A stretch of DNA of 64,000 nucleotides from Eretmocerus hayati (taxonomy: Eukaryota; Arthropoda; Insecta; Hymenoptera; Aphelinidae): assembly GCA_029851415.1 (NCBI GenBank), contig CM056743.1:118264305-118328304 (forward strand), read 5' to 3'. Under the pieces are notes generated by a model. That model saw only the letters and a program-made list of their open reading frames with translations, was not told where the DNA came from and did not search any database. Position numbers and translations under genes: made by a program. Below are positions 24,158-37,400 of this stretch, one piece after another; positions within the stretch are counted from its first letter, which is position 1; each line of letters starts with the position of its first letter.

Positions 24158-24965
24158 TTTTGCAATTTTGTAAACACCCAAACATCGGAAAAATACGAAA
24201 AAGCTGTTTCTACGTAATCTGCAAAATTAAATATTCAAGGTGTCAAACATTGGGCCGGGGTCGCACATTTAGGATCTACTACGATTTCTTACGGAATGAG
24301 TCAGTTGTTTCCAATTACTCCTGAGCATAGTCAGCCAGCTTAGTTGATTTTTGCTCAAGTAAGATCGAGCGTCTGCAGCAATGTGACAGAGAGAATTATC
24401 AGCATCAGGCCGAGGGTCATGCCACAGAAAATTTAAAGTATTTCTCTACTAATCTGGGACTATCTCGCATCTCAGGAAAGTCGTAGCGATCCCATTGCAC
24501 TGGTTAAAAGTTCCATGTGGGAATTTAAACTGCTTAATGATGTAAATTACCATCATCCATCTTGACCATGGCAGCGAGTAAGAATTATCGTCGATTTGGA
24601 ATCGAATGCGATAATGAGGTGTTGCTAAAGCGGTGTCATGCCAAGAACGAATATTTTCGCCCCTCTCATTCAAGCTCTGTGATATGGCTGCGAGTTATCT
24701 GTGTAACTCTCGCAGGAATTATTAGATTATTAATTGGATTCAACCACTATAAACATTGAAAGTTCTTAGTGAAATTTCACTAGGCTTGGATGCGCGATGT
24801 ACATGGAATCAAAGTATGTGTCTGATCGTGTTCGATGAATGAAAGTAGATTACTTCTAATCCAATCATTCTCTCGTCGTTATGTGTGAAAATGGATGAAA
24901 TTCCTCAATACAAAGAGTTTGCAATTTTGAGATTGTTGCTACTCGGTTGTAAATTTAATTTTTTA

Positions 24966-25457
24966 ACGCATCCAGGCTTAAATTACTCTTTGAAGCCTCC
25001 TCAATGAGTTGGGAATGATGAATCTGGCGGAAAATTAGATGCCTTGTGTGCAACGGCAGCAAGAACGACCCCATGTTCCCCATACATTTTTCGCCGTTTA
25101 CTCAACACTGATCCAAAGGGAATGGCTTTACTCTGGTATTTGGAAGTCACCGGATGGTAATCCAAAGTATTTTGACTCGCTGAATCCGATTTTCGAGGGT
25201 GCAAAGTCTTCCGAGCGCATCCAGGCTTAAATTACTTTTTGAAGCCTCCCTTACGACCAGGAATGGGAAATTTGGCAGAAAATTGTTTGTTCCATCTGTA
25301 ACCAGAGCGAGGACGATCCCGTTTTTCCTGTACCTTTTTCTAACATTTACTCAACACTGACAAGATCCGGCATGTGTAAGATTTACGAGAAATTGTTATA
25401 CTCTCGGACGACTTTGCACTATCAAAAATCGGATTCAGCGGGTCAAAATACATCGGA
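24966..25457. repeat. Diverged direct repeat with an inverted flank
   Basis: A ~145-bp unit starting CATCCAGGCTTAAATTACT at 24969 recurs in direct orientation at 25218-25360, with clear divergence. The segment 25160-25212, with TTTTGACTCGCTGAATCCGA, returns in reverse at 25402-25457. This is dispersed repeat DNA; no protein is recognised. Confidence 0.65.
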
Positions 25458-25960
25458 ATCACCAAGTTTACCCGGTGACTCCCAAATACCAAATGGTCCC
25501 ATGGAAGCCCCACGGGACTCCATGGTACCCCATGGCACCCCATGCAGGGTAATAGTACTTTGTCCAGTGAGGGAATGCGTTTCACCACGATCCCGTACAA
25601 AGATATTCAAGAAACTTCCGGGACTATTATGGGAGTTTAATTTTTCAAAAAGCCCTATCCAGGGACGCGGGGATTCAAAGAGCCAAAATGTTGGAAAGGC
25701 TGGATCGAATTATAAAATTACGGAAAGTCGAGAATTCGAGAGATCCAAGAATTCGGAGCGCCAAAATCCAAAAGAACAACAAATGCAGACGTACGAAACT
25801 TGCGAACGTTCAGAGGGGGGAGTTATAGGAACAATCAAAATTTGAAGAGCCCAAAGCCTGATCGATGCTTTCAAATTATCAATTTATACGTCCATACGTA
25901 GAAACAGCGTGTTTCTAGGCCTCCTCGCTACGCGAGGGACACATACGTAGAAAACTGCAT

Positions 25961-26072
25961 ACGCGTCTCGTGCGGAAACATTTTTCCTTCGGGAAAACCA
26001 AGCTGGACGGTGCCATCGACCACGTCCAGCTCGGTTTCCCGAAGGAAAAAATGTTTCCAGCACTCGACGCGT
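25961..26072. repeat. Compact near-perfect hairpin (~50-bp arms)
   Basis: AACATTTTTCCTTCGGGAAA and CCAAGCTGGACG on the left pair with CGTCCAGCTCGG and TTTCCCGAAGGAAAAAATGTT on the right, around the loop GTGCCATCGACCA. The outer ACGCGTCTCGTG also pairs with CACTCGACGCGT with few mismatches. A transcript would fold into a stem of about 50 bp, the size of a pre-miRNA-like or short foldback structure. Confidence 0.8.
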
Positions 26073-27182
26073 AATGTACTATTAACGGCCCCTATAGTTT
26101 CCACGTTTCCGGGCGTTTCGATTCCTCATTCCTCTGACATTTGGTATTCGGAATTTCCTCTCGCCTTCTCCAATTTTCGACTTTCACAAAAATTGAACCC
26201 ACTCATTTTACACTTTTACACGTTTACATCGAAACTTTGAAATGCCAACTCTGTCTCCTGCAGGTGTCTCGCATCAGAAGATAGAATTCACTTTTACGTG
26301 TATCTGCATGGGGATACATAATTATACTCCTATGAATTTACGTTTCTAGTTGCGCATATCGATTTTTTTTAAGTTTCTAGATTATATTTAGCGTTCGACC
26401 TACCGGGTTCTTTCTGTGATAGAATATTCTCCGAACGTTCGGATTAAATTTGTGAGTTCCGCAAAACCATCTCAAGAAGAAATCAAAATTGACTTAACAA
26501 AGAACCCAAAAGAAAATCCTGTCCGAGTATAAGGCGAACCCAAAAATATAATAATAAATTGACCTGTAGTTGACCTTTCCCGCCTTCGACTAGTGAGTGA
26601 TTTGATAGTTTCAGAACATGTTCAGAAACTCCTCACAAGCTACTTTCCCGGGGGAAAAAAGGTACGAGACATGCCTGTTCATTATTATAATGGGGAGAAC
26701 ACGACGTTATCGTCAACTGGGGTATCTTGGGGACAGGGGGGGGGGGGAGGAGGTGAGTTTGGGAAAGCCCTTGTAAAAGTCGTTAATATGCTTAATCGGC
26801 AAGACAGATATTCCTAAGGCTTTACACCCGATTCCTTTCACTTGTGGCATGGATCGGTTGCGCCGGCACTACATAGGGCCTCCATCAACTCTGTATTCGT
26901 TGATAAACAGAATTTTTCAGAAGTATGTTTTTAATCTAACAAATAGTCTCTCAGAAAAATTAGTGGGGCTCTGAGCTTTGCAGGACATCTCCAAGGTAAC
27001 TGAGCTAAGCACTTGTCTGTACAGATATGTGGAGGAATCGATCGTTACATCGGTATATTTTTACCCAGTTTCAATTTTGTAGCGTGAGAACTAAAAAGTA
27101 TGTGTCTTTTCCGCAAACCTGGATAACTTTGGCACACGACTTTCACTCTGACCAAGGACGTCCGGATATGAATCGAAGACTG

Positions 27183-27535
27183 AAACTGTCAGCTTTCGAT
27201 TGACGGCAGACACAATGCGATCCTGATGCGAGATGTACGAGTTACATGGCTTTTAAGGAGAACAATGCGATTTCTGTCCCAAAATTCCTCCAGTCTGTGG
27301 GATTCCCTGTATAATGTGTGCTGTTCCAAAGTTACCCGAAACCGGTTTAACTTGGGGACACGACTGTAAGCGCTCATAGCTCCATTCAGAGATGTCCAAA
27401 TGAAGTCTATCAACCCTGCAACTGATAGCTGAGACTGTGAGCTTTCGATTGACTACAAATACAATGCGATTCTGATGCGAATTATCCAAGATACATACGA
27501 ATGTTAAGGGAAAAAATGCGATTTTATCCCAAAGT
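27183..27535. repeat. ~250-bp imperfect tandem duplication
   Basis: The segment at 27183-27290 with GCTTTCGATTGAC, ACAATGCGAT and CTGATGCGA recurs in the same order at 27433-27530. Divergence is substantial, so this is an old duplication. No coding function is seen. Confidence 0.6.
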
Positions 27536-28139
27536 TAACCCCATCAGTTGACGGTACAAAAGTTTGTCAATGAAGATGAATTTGCTCCAAAATACACAGC
27601 ACTCATCGGCACGAGTAAGTCCGAAATCGTTAATAAGCTCAAAATTTAGTTGCGTGACACCTACCGAAAAAGTGAGTGTGTCTAAAAGCACTCGGTATGT
27701 ATGAACGGGCTTTATGAATAGGGTGATGGGAAATGTTTGGCCAGTCTCATCCCCATCGTATTGAGTGTACTCTGCATAGCTTACAGTTGAATCAATGCAT
27801 TATTTCAGAAAGTTTTCTTGATCAAGCGACATACAATGTAACTCCTTATCAGAATCTACAAATACCTGCAGAGTCATGAAAAATTTTTTGAAGCGTAATG
27901 TCAACTAGGAATTAACTCATCATAACTTTTTCGGGGATCAATTTTGAGCAACGTGATTCGACATATGCTTGTTTTTTTCTTCATACTCTATCTAAAAATT
28001 CTCTCTCTCTTACTAAAAATTTTTTCATGAACTTTTGTTCGTAAAAAGAGCGTGATGAATTTAAATGGCATATAAGATACCAATGCCTTTCTGTATTATT
28101 CAAAATCTAAACAGGGAATCCAGCAGTTATACCTAATAG

Positions 28140-28499
28140 GCGTTTGCGCTTCGCGCTCATGATTTGTAATCTAGTTTTACAGTGGGGTCCCTATACATGT
28201 AGACCCTAGGGTCGTGGAGTCGACTGGGTTTTTCCGCTACACTTTTTCCAAGGCCATCAGTCTTGGCTCTAACCTCAAAATTGTAGTGATCAGTGATCTC
28301 AATTCTCAAGTGATTTGATGAGACACCCGAGCCGGAGTCCGGGAGACGTGCTTATCAATCATCGCCAGCAAAGCTCAACTCAAGCTCGAGCCCGGAAGTG
28401 AGTGAAGCCGTGTCTGTATGGGATATTCCTGGAGAAGGCCGTCGACTCCGCACCATCTAACTTGCTCGTCGACGCGTGAGATCTTGCTACGACGCAAAA
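28140..28499 (+). promoter_or_regulatory. Putative Bag6 promoter and 5' UTR
   Basis: This is the stretch directly upstream of the Bag6 start codon. It is less AT-rich than its surroundings and contains several CG dinucleotides and CCGGAG/CCGGAAG motifs (near 28333 and 28395). The context CGCAAAAATGT surrounds the ATG. No TATA box is evident close by, as expected for a housekeeping gene. The transcription start cannot be fixed by eye. Confidence 0.4.
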
Positions 28500-31400
28500 A
28501 TGTACGAGCTAACAGTCAAAACCTTGGACTCGCAGAATCACTCCGTCACGTGTGAAGAAGATGTAAGTTCGATAAGTCTTATCGAAGCCCCATTAAATCC
28601 TGACCCTTTGAAGGCAACTTCGTGCATGCACTCGTTAAAAATTTTATTTTTGCATTCTTGGGTTGCTTGAAATTGCTACTTGTAGAGTCAGTCAGCACAT
28701 GTTTGTTCATCTTGGATTGAAGCAAATTTGTGTCCCCTTTAGATCACTGTTCGTGGATTCAAGGAGCATATTGCAGATACAGTTTCTGTACCAGCAGATT
28801 CCCAAAGACTCATCTACTGTGGTAGAGTTTTACAAGATGACAAGAAACTCAGCGACTATGGAGGTATGATACTGACACCTATCGTTTCTTCATTCTTTCC
28901 CCAATGTTTTGGTCAACAACTCATGACAAATCATAGTTGATGACACACTATCTTGAAAGGACTTGGACTTATCTATCGCTGACTCTTGAGTATAGGCTTA
29001 ATACCCATTGATCTACTCCTATGGATGATAGATTTAATTGACCTACTCATTTAGATTTTCAAACTTATTTTCTCAACCAGATTAATTTATTGTGTTTCAC
29101 CAATATTTCATACCGACTGCATTTTTCTCATTCAGAAATGATACAAGCCTTCCCTCATGGAATGACAATTTTATATACTCTACTTGTACAATTGAAGTTA
29201 GTTGCTGACTATTTGTTCTTGTCATACCAATGTACAGCAAAATGGGCTGTTTTGGTTTCAGATTACCTTTGATATTTCACTGTAGCTCACCAAATAACTG
29301 ATATTGACTTTGTAATAACCATATAAAGCAATCAGTCTACCATAACAAGAACTCCATTAGCACATAAATTCATTCAGGTTATGTGATTCGAGACTGTCTG
29401 GGTTCAGCAGACTTTTTCCTTCTTTATGATGATTTCAAAAGGAATTGACTCTGCATCTCTACATCCTCAAAAATATAATACAATTCTGCAATATACATTT
29501 TTTTTAGATGTAAATGGAAAAGTCATACACTTGGTGCAACGAGCGCCACCACAACCTGAAACACGCAGCAGTAACAATAACGGCCAGAGACAAAACAATG
29601 ATCAAGGTTGGACTCATGGTGGACCTCGCGTCCAGTACCGAGGACATGTACATCGTAATGCCATGTATGTTAGTGCGATGTCTGTTCCCACAGAAGTTAT
29701 TGAAGGTCATGGTAAGCTTCCTTTACTTCTTGTGCTCTACTATTTCATAATTCATAATGCATAAATCAAATTGGGTCTGAGTTCAGAAAACAACAAAATT
29801 CACAAGATATAGCGAATGAAACAAGAAAATGGCTCTTGAGAGTGTATATTGATAAAATGAAGACATTATTTGAAAAATAACCTTCTTGAAATATTTTGGA
29901 TTAAGAATGTACTAATTAGTACTTATTATTTTAGAATTAGTATTAGAGATGGTTATTAGTATTTAGTATTGTGTGAGTAGATAGGGATGTGGACAAGTGC
30001 TAAGCAGTCATGCACATGTACCCTTTAATTGACTAAATTGAAAATTGAAATTGGTCGAGTCATTTGGTACGCGCATCAAAATTTCTTATTATTTACTCAA
30101 GAAGATCTTCAATTGGTGATTACCATACTATACCAATTTATATAAGTTTTATACCAATGAATAATGGTGAACAATATTTTTGAAACTCATCTTGCAGGTA
30201 TACCAGCCCCTCAGCTCAGCAACACCTTATCCAACAGTCGGCTTGTTGCTGCCAGACGAATGCTCAATAAAGCTATTCAACTTATGGATAGATTGGATGA
30301 TCCATCACAGCCCCTGCATCCCAGTCCAACTGAAAATGCTGCTTCGGAATCCACACCTCCTGCATCAGCCCCTGAGGAAGATTTAGAACAAGACAGGTAC
30401 GTAACTGATATTGATCTAGGTCCAGTAGCCCAGTCCTCCGAGTCCAATTTTTTGGTCAATTATTCATTTGGAAAAGTCCAATGTGGTCAATGTTGAAGCT
30501 ACCATGTCATTTCATGCCAAAGACTGAGTCACCTTACAAGAACTTCGATTTTTAATGAGAGTGACAACATTCCTATTTTTATAAGGAATGTCTCACTTCT
30601 ATAAATTTTTTGGTTAACTCATGAAATGAATACACGCAGTATCTTGCCATAGTTGATGATACAGCTAGTTGATGATACAGCTTTCCTCCATGTAATTTGA
30701 GAAAAATTTTTCTTAGTGATGTAAATACCAGTGCAAACGATGATGGAAACAGAACCACGCAAGAAGACTCGGACGGTGCCTCAGGGTTCTCTGCATCAGC
30801 TCTTATCAACATTAGGCTGTCACATGGTAAGTTTTTTTTACATGTAAGATGTACTTAAGTAAATTCCGTGAAGTATCCGAGAATTCGAGTTGAAGAGCTT
30901 TACTCTTCATAATTTGATTTCTGAGAGACAGTCAGCCGTATGAACGAGAATTTACAACAATGAAGAGATGAGCCTGTCAAGCGGTTTAATGCGTCGATCG
31001 AAACGGTGGAAAATCGATTGAATATACCAATATTCCACCCTTTATGGACGCAAGGATGCCTTTACTGCATTAAAACCTTTTTCCCGGGCTCACCTCCTCT
31101 CGGGCTATATATTTTTTGATACATGATAATACTCCGTAAAGATCCGAAAAACCTGAGACATTCACGCTTGTGTCAAACTTTGATACATATCCGTTTCGAA
31201 GTCGAGAGAATAATTACCGGAATTCCTCAAATTCCAAAGTTTGCTGACACCATCATATTTTATACACCATCATTATATGTCATCAGGCAACCATTATGTT
31301 GAACTTAGAAGAACGGTAAACAAATCTATGCGTGATGATTTTCACGCTTACTTTTCTGGTAAAATTCGTTTGATGAATAACGAAACTTGATGAAACTCTC

Positions 31401-34400
31401 TTCATAGTGACGTTGTATGAACATAATCGTGATTCTCTGATAATACGTTACAACGGAATAAGTTCACGAATACTAGTTTCATTGACTTATTATGAGTTTG
31501 AGAAAGATAGTTGGATATTGAAGTTGATTTGATTCACGAAGATAAGTCTCATCAAGGAATGATTGTACTAGAATCAATCAGATAAATTCTACAACTTTCG
31601 GTCAACGATTTCAGTTCGTATAAGGCCATGATTGAAACGATTTATTAGCATAACTCAATTGTGATGGTAATTTTCATTTTTAGCTAATGGCAGCAGTGCA
31701 GAAAATGCAAGGTCGGTCAATCGCATCATCGCGAGTGAATCTGAACAATCATCTCAAGCTCAAACACAGGATTCAGTTCCGGGAAGATCTTCTGCGGAGA
31801 GGACTGAACAGCAAAGAACAGGATCGGATGAGTCAGGTCCGGAATCGGCGGCGCCAGAACGCCCTGATGCTTCCACTAACACGGATAGTCAGTCCACAAG
31901 TCGGCGTTCAACTCAGCAGTAGGCTTAGCACTTATATGAGTAACCGTATCCTTTCAAATACTCTAACAAATATAATTTTTGCAGAGTCCCTCGTCCACCA
32001 CAGATGGCCGAGTTGTTGGAAAGGCTAGTCAACACCCAAGACAGACTCCGGCCGTACATTGAACGTTATCGTGTCTTGATGCTAGCTGATCCATCTCTAA
32101 GCCCAGGTGTAAGTTATTTTGCGTTCAAGTTCAGTTTAGATCCATAGTGAATATTAATTGCAAGTTCAATCTCTATTATGTAGAGTGGGCCTGAAGGTGT
32201 TACAGAGAATCAAAGAATAGTAGACGGTGTCAGTGAAAGCTTACATTATCTGTCACATGCTTGTCATGCGCTGAGTGACATTATAGTAGACATGGGTCAA
32301 CAACCGCCAAGGAATTTACGTTGCAGACCCATCATAATCCAACACTCAGCTATACTACAAGCTGGAATACCAATACAAGTGGAGGTGAATCATCAGTGTT
32401 TATACATTCAAAGTTATGGAAAAATTCGTGAACATTTGATTTTCTCAATCTCTTCTAATGTGAATGACACAATGAGCAGAGAATTCTTTGGAAGAGTAGT
32501 AGAGAGTGGATAGATGACCGCTTTCCTGGGATGATTTTTAGCATAATAAGATCCTATAACTCATCTATTTATTTCTGCTTTGCAGTCTCACTTCAACATA
32601 CCTCGAAATGCTGCAAATAATAATAATACCTCTACCGATGAGGGCAATGAAGCAACTCGGCCATCCTCGCCTACTTCCGCTGCTTCAGACCAAACAACTA
32701 GATCAAGTGGCACTAGCACGCGACCAACCCCTCAATCTCTGAATGGGACTCCATTGCAGTCATCTCTACTCGGTATGTGTGCTTCATGATAGCACTTTTC
32801 TATACATTGCAATTCAACTTACTTGGTATTTCATCATTGATTCTCATCACCTTAGGTACACTTTTCAATTTGCCCAATAATGTCGAAGTGTCGATGGAAT
32901 TGAGTCCTCATAGCACAATGGATTTGAGTTCACCAGGGGCCACTGATGGATCAGAAACAGACCAAGGTCAAAGTAATAATAATAATAATAATAATAATGG
33001 TAATACCAATACATACATCGGAAGTTCTTGACCCTACAAATTGATGTATTATTAATGTTTATCCTCTATGTAGTTGGAGGCACGAATGCGTCATATTCTT
33101 TGGCACCTCCATTTGCTATCATCCGAGACGCTTTACAACGAGTATTCAGTGAAAGGAATTCGCAAATGGATGCATCTAGTGGTTCGCCAATGAACTCATC
33201 ATCTATACCTACCTTCGTAACAATAGTTGGCCAGCAAATGGACTTAGGAACACCAAATTCAGGACAGAGCACTCAAGCCAGGTATGGTGAAATTTTAACG
33301 GAAAATCAAATTGCATTTTAATTCATTTCATGTTGTATAGGAAATTTCCTTTCAACTATTGTAATTCTTGATCCAAGCGTTCTATTTATACACGTTTCAG
33401 TCGCGAATTATGAATGCGATAAGAGAATAATAGCAATTGAAGAGTAATTTTGAACTCACAGGAGTAACATTGGGACCCATCCAACAACTTCCACGCAGAC
33501 TCGAAGTACAGCTCGCCCTCACGTGTTGCATCCGCACTCGCATCCTCCGAACGTTGGCGTAGGCATGAGCCAAAGCTTGGAATTCGATCCCTTCTTACCG
33601 TGCAACTCACACCATGTGCGAAGAGGTCAAGCTTCTAACTCCAATTCCACATCTACCTCACAGTCTAATGCGGCTACTTCCACAGAAACTCATAACCGGT
33701 CTCAAGCTGGTAATTATACCTGTTATAAAAATGAGTATCAGTCGTAGCAGGGTAAAAGATGATCTGTTTTTTTACACGATATAGCCGTTGAGGAAGTAAA
33801 ATTGTTTTATATCACTCAGATTTAGATTATAGGAGTTTTTGCTTCTTCAGCTCTATTGAGAATTGAATCAATTGAAAATAAACATAATGATGATTTTGAA
33901 GGCGATAGCATGTCGATATTTCGTTCCGTAGAATTCAATCATTAATCTTACCCACCCTATAGCTTCACAAACGGCACCCAGCTCAGGAAGGAATGGACCT
34001 CAGGGTCAATCTCTCAACTTCACCATCAGGGATATAAATAATGCTCGAGAGCTATTTGAAGGTGATAACCCTGCTTTGACAAGCGGTAAGCGGAGATACT
34101 AATAATAGATGTATAACGAACTATGACATATACTAACTATTTATCTGACATTTTTTGATACTGCTGTAGGATTAGGGTTAGCAATGAGTTTGGGTGAACT
34201 TTTTCAAGGACCGGTGACGGGTGACGTGCACGTTTCCTTAATTGGCAGTGGGTGAGTCATAATTTGGAACTTGTATTGATACTTCTTGAAATGATTCGAG
34301 GATCAATCGAATTTCGTCAGATTGGATTCGATTCTCACGCTTTGATTATTATTGCTTCATTATAATGAACTACTCTGAAGGATCACCTTTTCATCTGAGC

Positions 34401-37400
34401 AGAATACATAAATGTTATCGTACTGTTCCTCCAGGTCCGGCCCCGATGGCCCAGCGATGATGTTCCACCAACCTCAAGCTAGCGTACACTTATCTCCAGG
34501 TAGTGATATATCACTAGCCGAATTTCTGAGACCATTTGTTTCAGTTGGAGAATATACAGGGCAGAATTTCTTAGCTGACCTGAGGCTATTCTTGGTAATA
34601 CAATTTCTCTTTGAAAACCATCACCAGACCTGTGGAAAAATAACATATTGAACAATTGAATCAATTCGTTTGCAGTTGCGTAACATTACGTTTGAAGGTT
34701 TAAGGCAAATGAGTCTCGGTCAAGCAAGTGGACCACTGGTGAGCCTTCGGAGACCTCTCCGAGAATTTTTGGAACAGTCCTTCCCGGATTCAACGCAATC
34801 TTCCCTACAAGATCAGGTAGTAGAGCAGATCATTTCTCACGATCGATTGTGTCTTCAACTTTTTGTTGGGCCAAATGACGAAAGCTCTGGTAGGCAGGTA
34901 GATATACCGGCAACTATAGAAGCTCTACTTCGTAAATTTTGCAAAGAATTTCTGAAGTTGTTATTTAACAATGGTAAGAATGATTTCTATTTCAAATAAT
35001 GTATGGAATGTCTCATATAAAATATGAAAAAAAAAACTCAAACGATCTACTTTCTCTCAGACTTGGACGATACGACTTTTGCAAACGAGGCTATTAGTTT
35101 GGCAAAAAAGTTGGAGGATCAGTCCAGCTCTATACTGCAACACATTCTCAGGGGCGGACAGACAACATTAGAGTCCATAATTTCTCGATTCATAGTGAGT
35201 ATCTCCTTTCGTCTTGCAAGTTGTATCATGTCTGCTCAGAATGTAATAGTTCTAATCACCTCATGAAACTTCTCAATAGTTGTCTCTCGGTTCACAATCG
35301 CGCAATTTTTATCTGGCTTCTCAATTCATCTATGTTCAGTATCAAATGTTTCTACATATGTTTTTGATAAACTCATGATTTAAACCAGCTATTGTACCTC
35401 GCACAAATAGTCATCAATGAAATTATGAATCTGTGACACTTTTTCATTCTTGTTCGATACTAATATGAGCAATCGAATGTTCCATTGACAGAATCAACTC
35501 ACAGACGGTATTCATCCAGCCCTACAACACGTGTTGCTTGGAGAGTTGAACACGCGAATCCGAGCTTATGCGACCAGATCCAGCGACATGTCACAGGATG
35601 AGATCGAATCTCTCCTGGTTTATAAAGAAGATTCCAATCCGACACCTAGTCCAGAAAACCCACCAACCCTAACAGTAACGCCAAAATCAGAGCCAGCCGT
35701 GGCAACACTAGCATCAAAATCGTCTACTACTCCAACAGCGCAATCAGAACTACGTAAACCTGGTGAAGAAGCTCAAGCTCAGGCGATGCAGAAGCCACCG
35801 AATCAACAATCCAAGAGGGAAAGAGAGTTTAAACCAGAGGTCTGAAGAAACCTTTTTTCGACTTATTTCCTGTTTTACTGTACCCAATATACCTCTTGCC
35901 CGACAAATTTGCAACTCAAGGACAGTCCAGAGAGGATCCGGATATTTTGCCCGATAGATGGCGCTTAGATCGCACTGCATATGCAATGGGAGATTATGAA
36001 CCAATTTTTTGCCTCATAGTATTGCAACCTTACATTTCCGACCCAAACGAAATATGGCAGCTGAAACACCATGATATTTCCCATCGAATGAGTTGCTCCA
36101 CACCCGGGGATTCGTTCTATATCTCCAGAAAGTCGTAGTTCTTTGGCTCGCTGAGTAAGTGATACTGCTTGATGCTCACACTAGTTCAAGTTTTTTGCGA
36201 GCTAGATTCAGAATTTTCGGGCGTGGAAAAGCTCATTCGACAGGAAATTCCAATCCACAGGTGGCCTATTATCTTATATTAGCCAAAACTGTTTCGTTAT
36301 TGAGTTATAAATCGGAATAGGCGAGGACGCGCTCTGTCCCACCAAACAATCTCTTTCAAGTTTTTCTCGATTCCTAATAAACGAAATGCCATGAAACTTT
36401 GCATGGTCTCGTGTTATAAGATTTCATAACTGGGCTAATGTCTGAGTAGCACATTCAATATCAATAAAAGCGTATATGCAATCATTCCGCTCTCAGAATA
36501 ATTGCATGTAGCCACAACCTGAAAGTACGCCGGTGCGTGTCAGGTTGCGGTTCTGCGGGGACTCCGTACTGGCCTCTACAATGCGTGCAATACGATAATC
36601 ACAATTTCCGTATCTGTATCAGGGATATTTTCACTTTGCCATTATTTTTATCTTCCTCATGAATATCAAAAACAAACTTTTCGTAAAAGAACCTTTCCGT
36701 AACTTTATTTGGGTGATTCTGAGATAACTTATGCATTTGATGCCCTGACCTTGCATCCATATTAAATGAGCAAATATGATGAGTCTAACGATGATATCTA
36801 GTATATTCTATTGGAATGAAGATGTCCCAATAGTTCCAGGAGCGGATATAAGTTTAATGTGGACCTGAGCTTACCAAAAGTGGTCAAAATGTCCTTACCG
36901 TGGCATGTCGTTAACTGAAGTTTCACATTTCAGTCGTGTGGTTTACCGAGATATTCATTCAATCTCGGTTCCGTACCACTCAAACATCAAAGTTGGGTTA
37001 TAATAAGGTGATATCATGTACAAATCGAGTATCAAGTCTCACTTCAAAATAGTCGAAACACAGCCGACATTCTGTCCTGGAATTTTGCAAATTTTTCGAA
37101 TGCTTCTCGATAATTCGACTCCGGGTCAGCGAATCGCTTCAAACGGCTCTATAACGGCGGTAATTGATTCCTAATACACCAAAAAACAAAATACCACCAC
37201 CAGCGGAATGATGAATTACGTGAACAGCTTGCCACGCGATGATTCATGGACAATTTTTCCGTTGCAAAATAAGAATTGTCCTTACCGTGGTCACTGGCTC
37301 TCGAACACTATGCAACGTCAAGGTCCAGAAATTTTTTTACAGTCTACTCTCACCGTAAAAATGGGCCATCTATTCGGAAAAAACGATCTTTTTCGATTTA

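Larger units (their letters stand above)
21026..28139. other. Intergenic region between divergent BMPER-like and Bag6 genes
   Basis: About 7 kb without a supported gene. It should hold the promoter of the minus-strand BMPER-like gene at its left and that of Bag6 at its right. Repeats recognised inside it are listed separately. Open frames such as those around 21530-22060 (minus) match no family I know. Confidence 0.5.
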
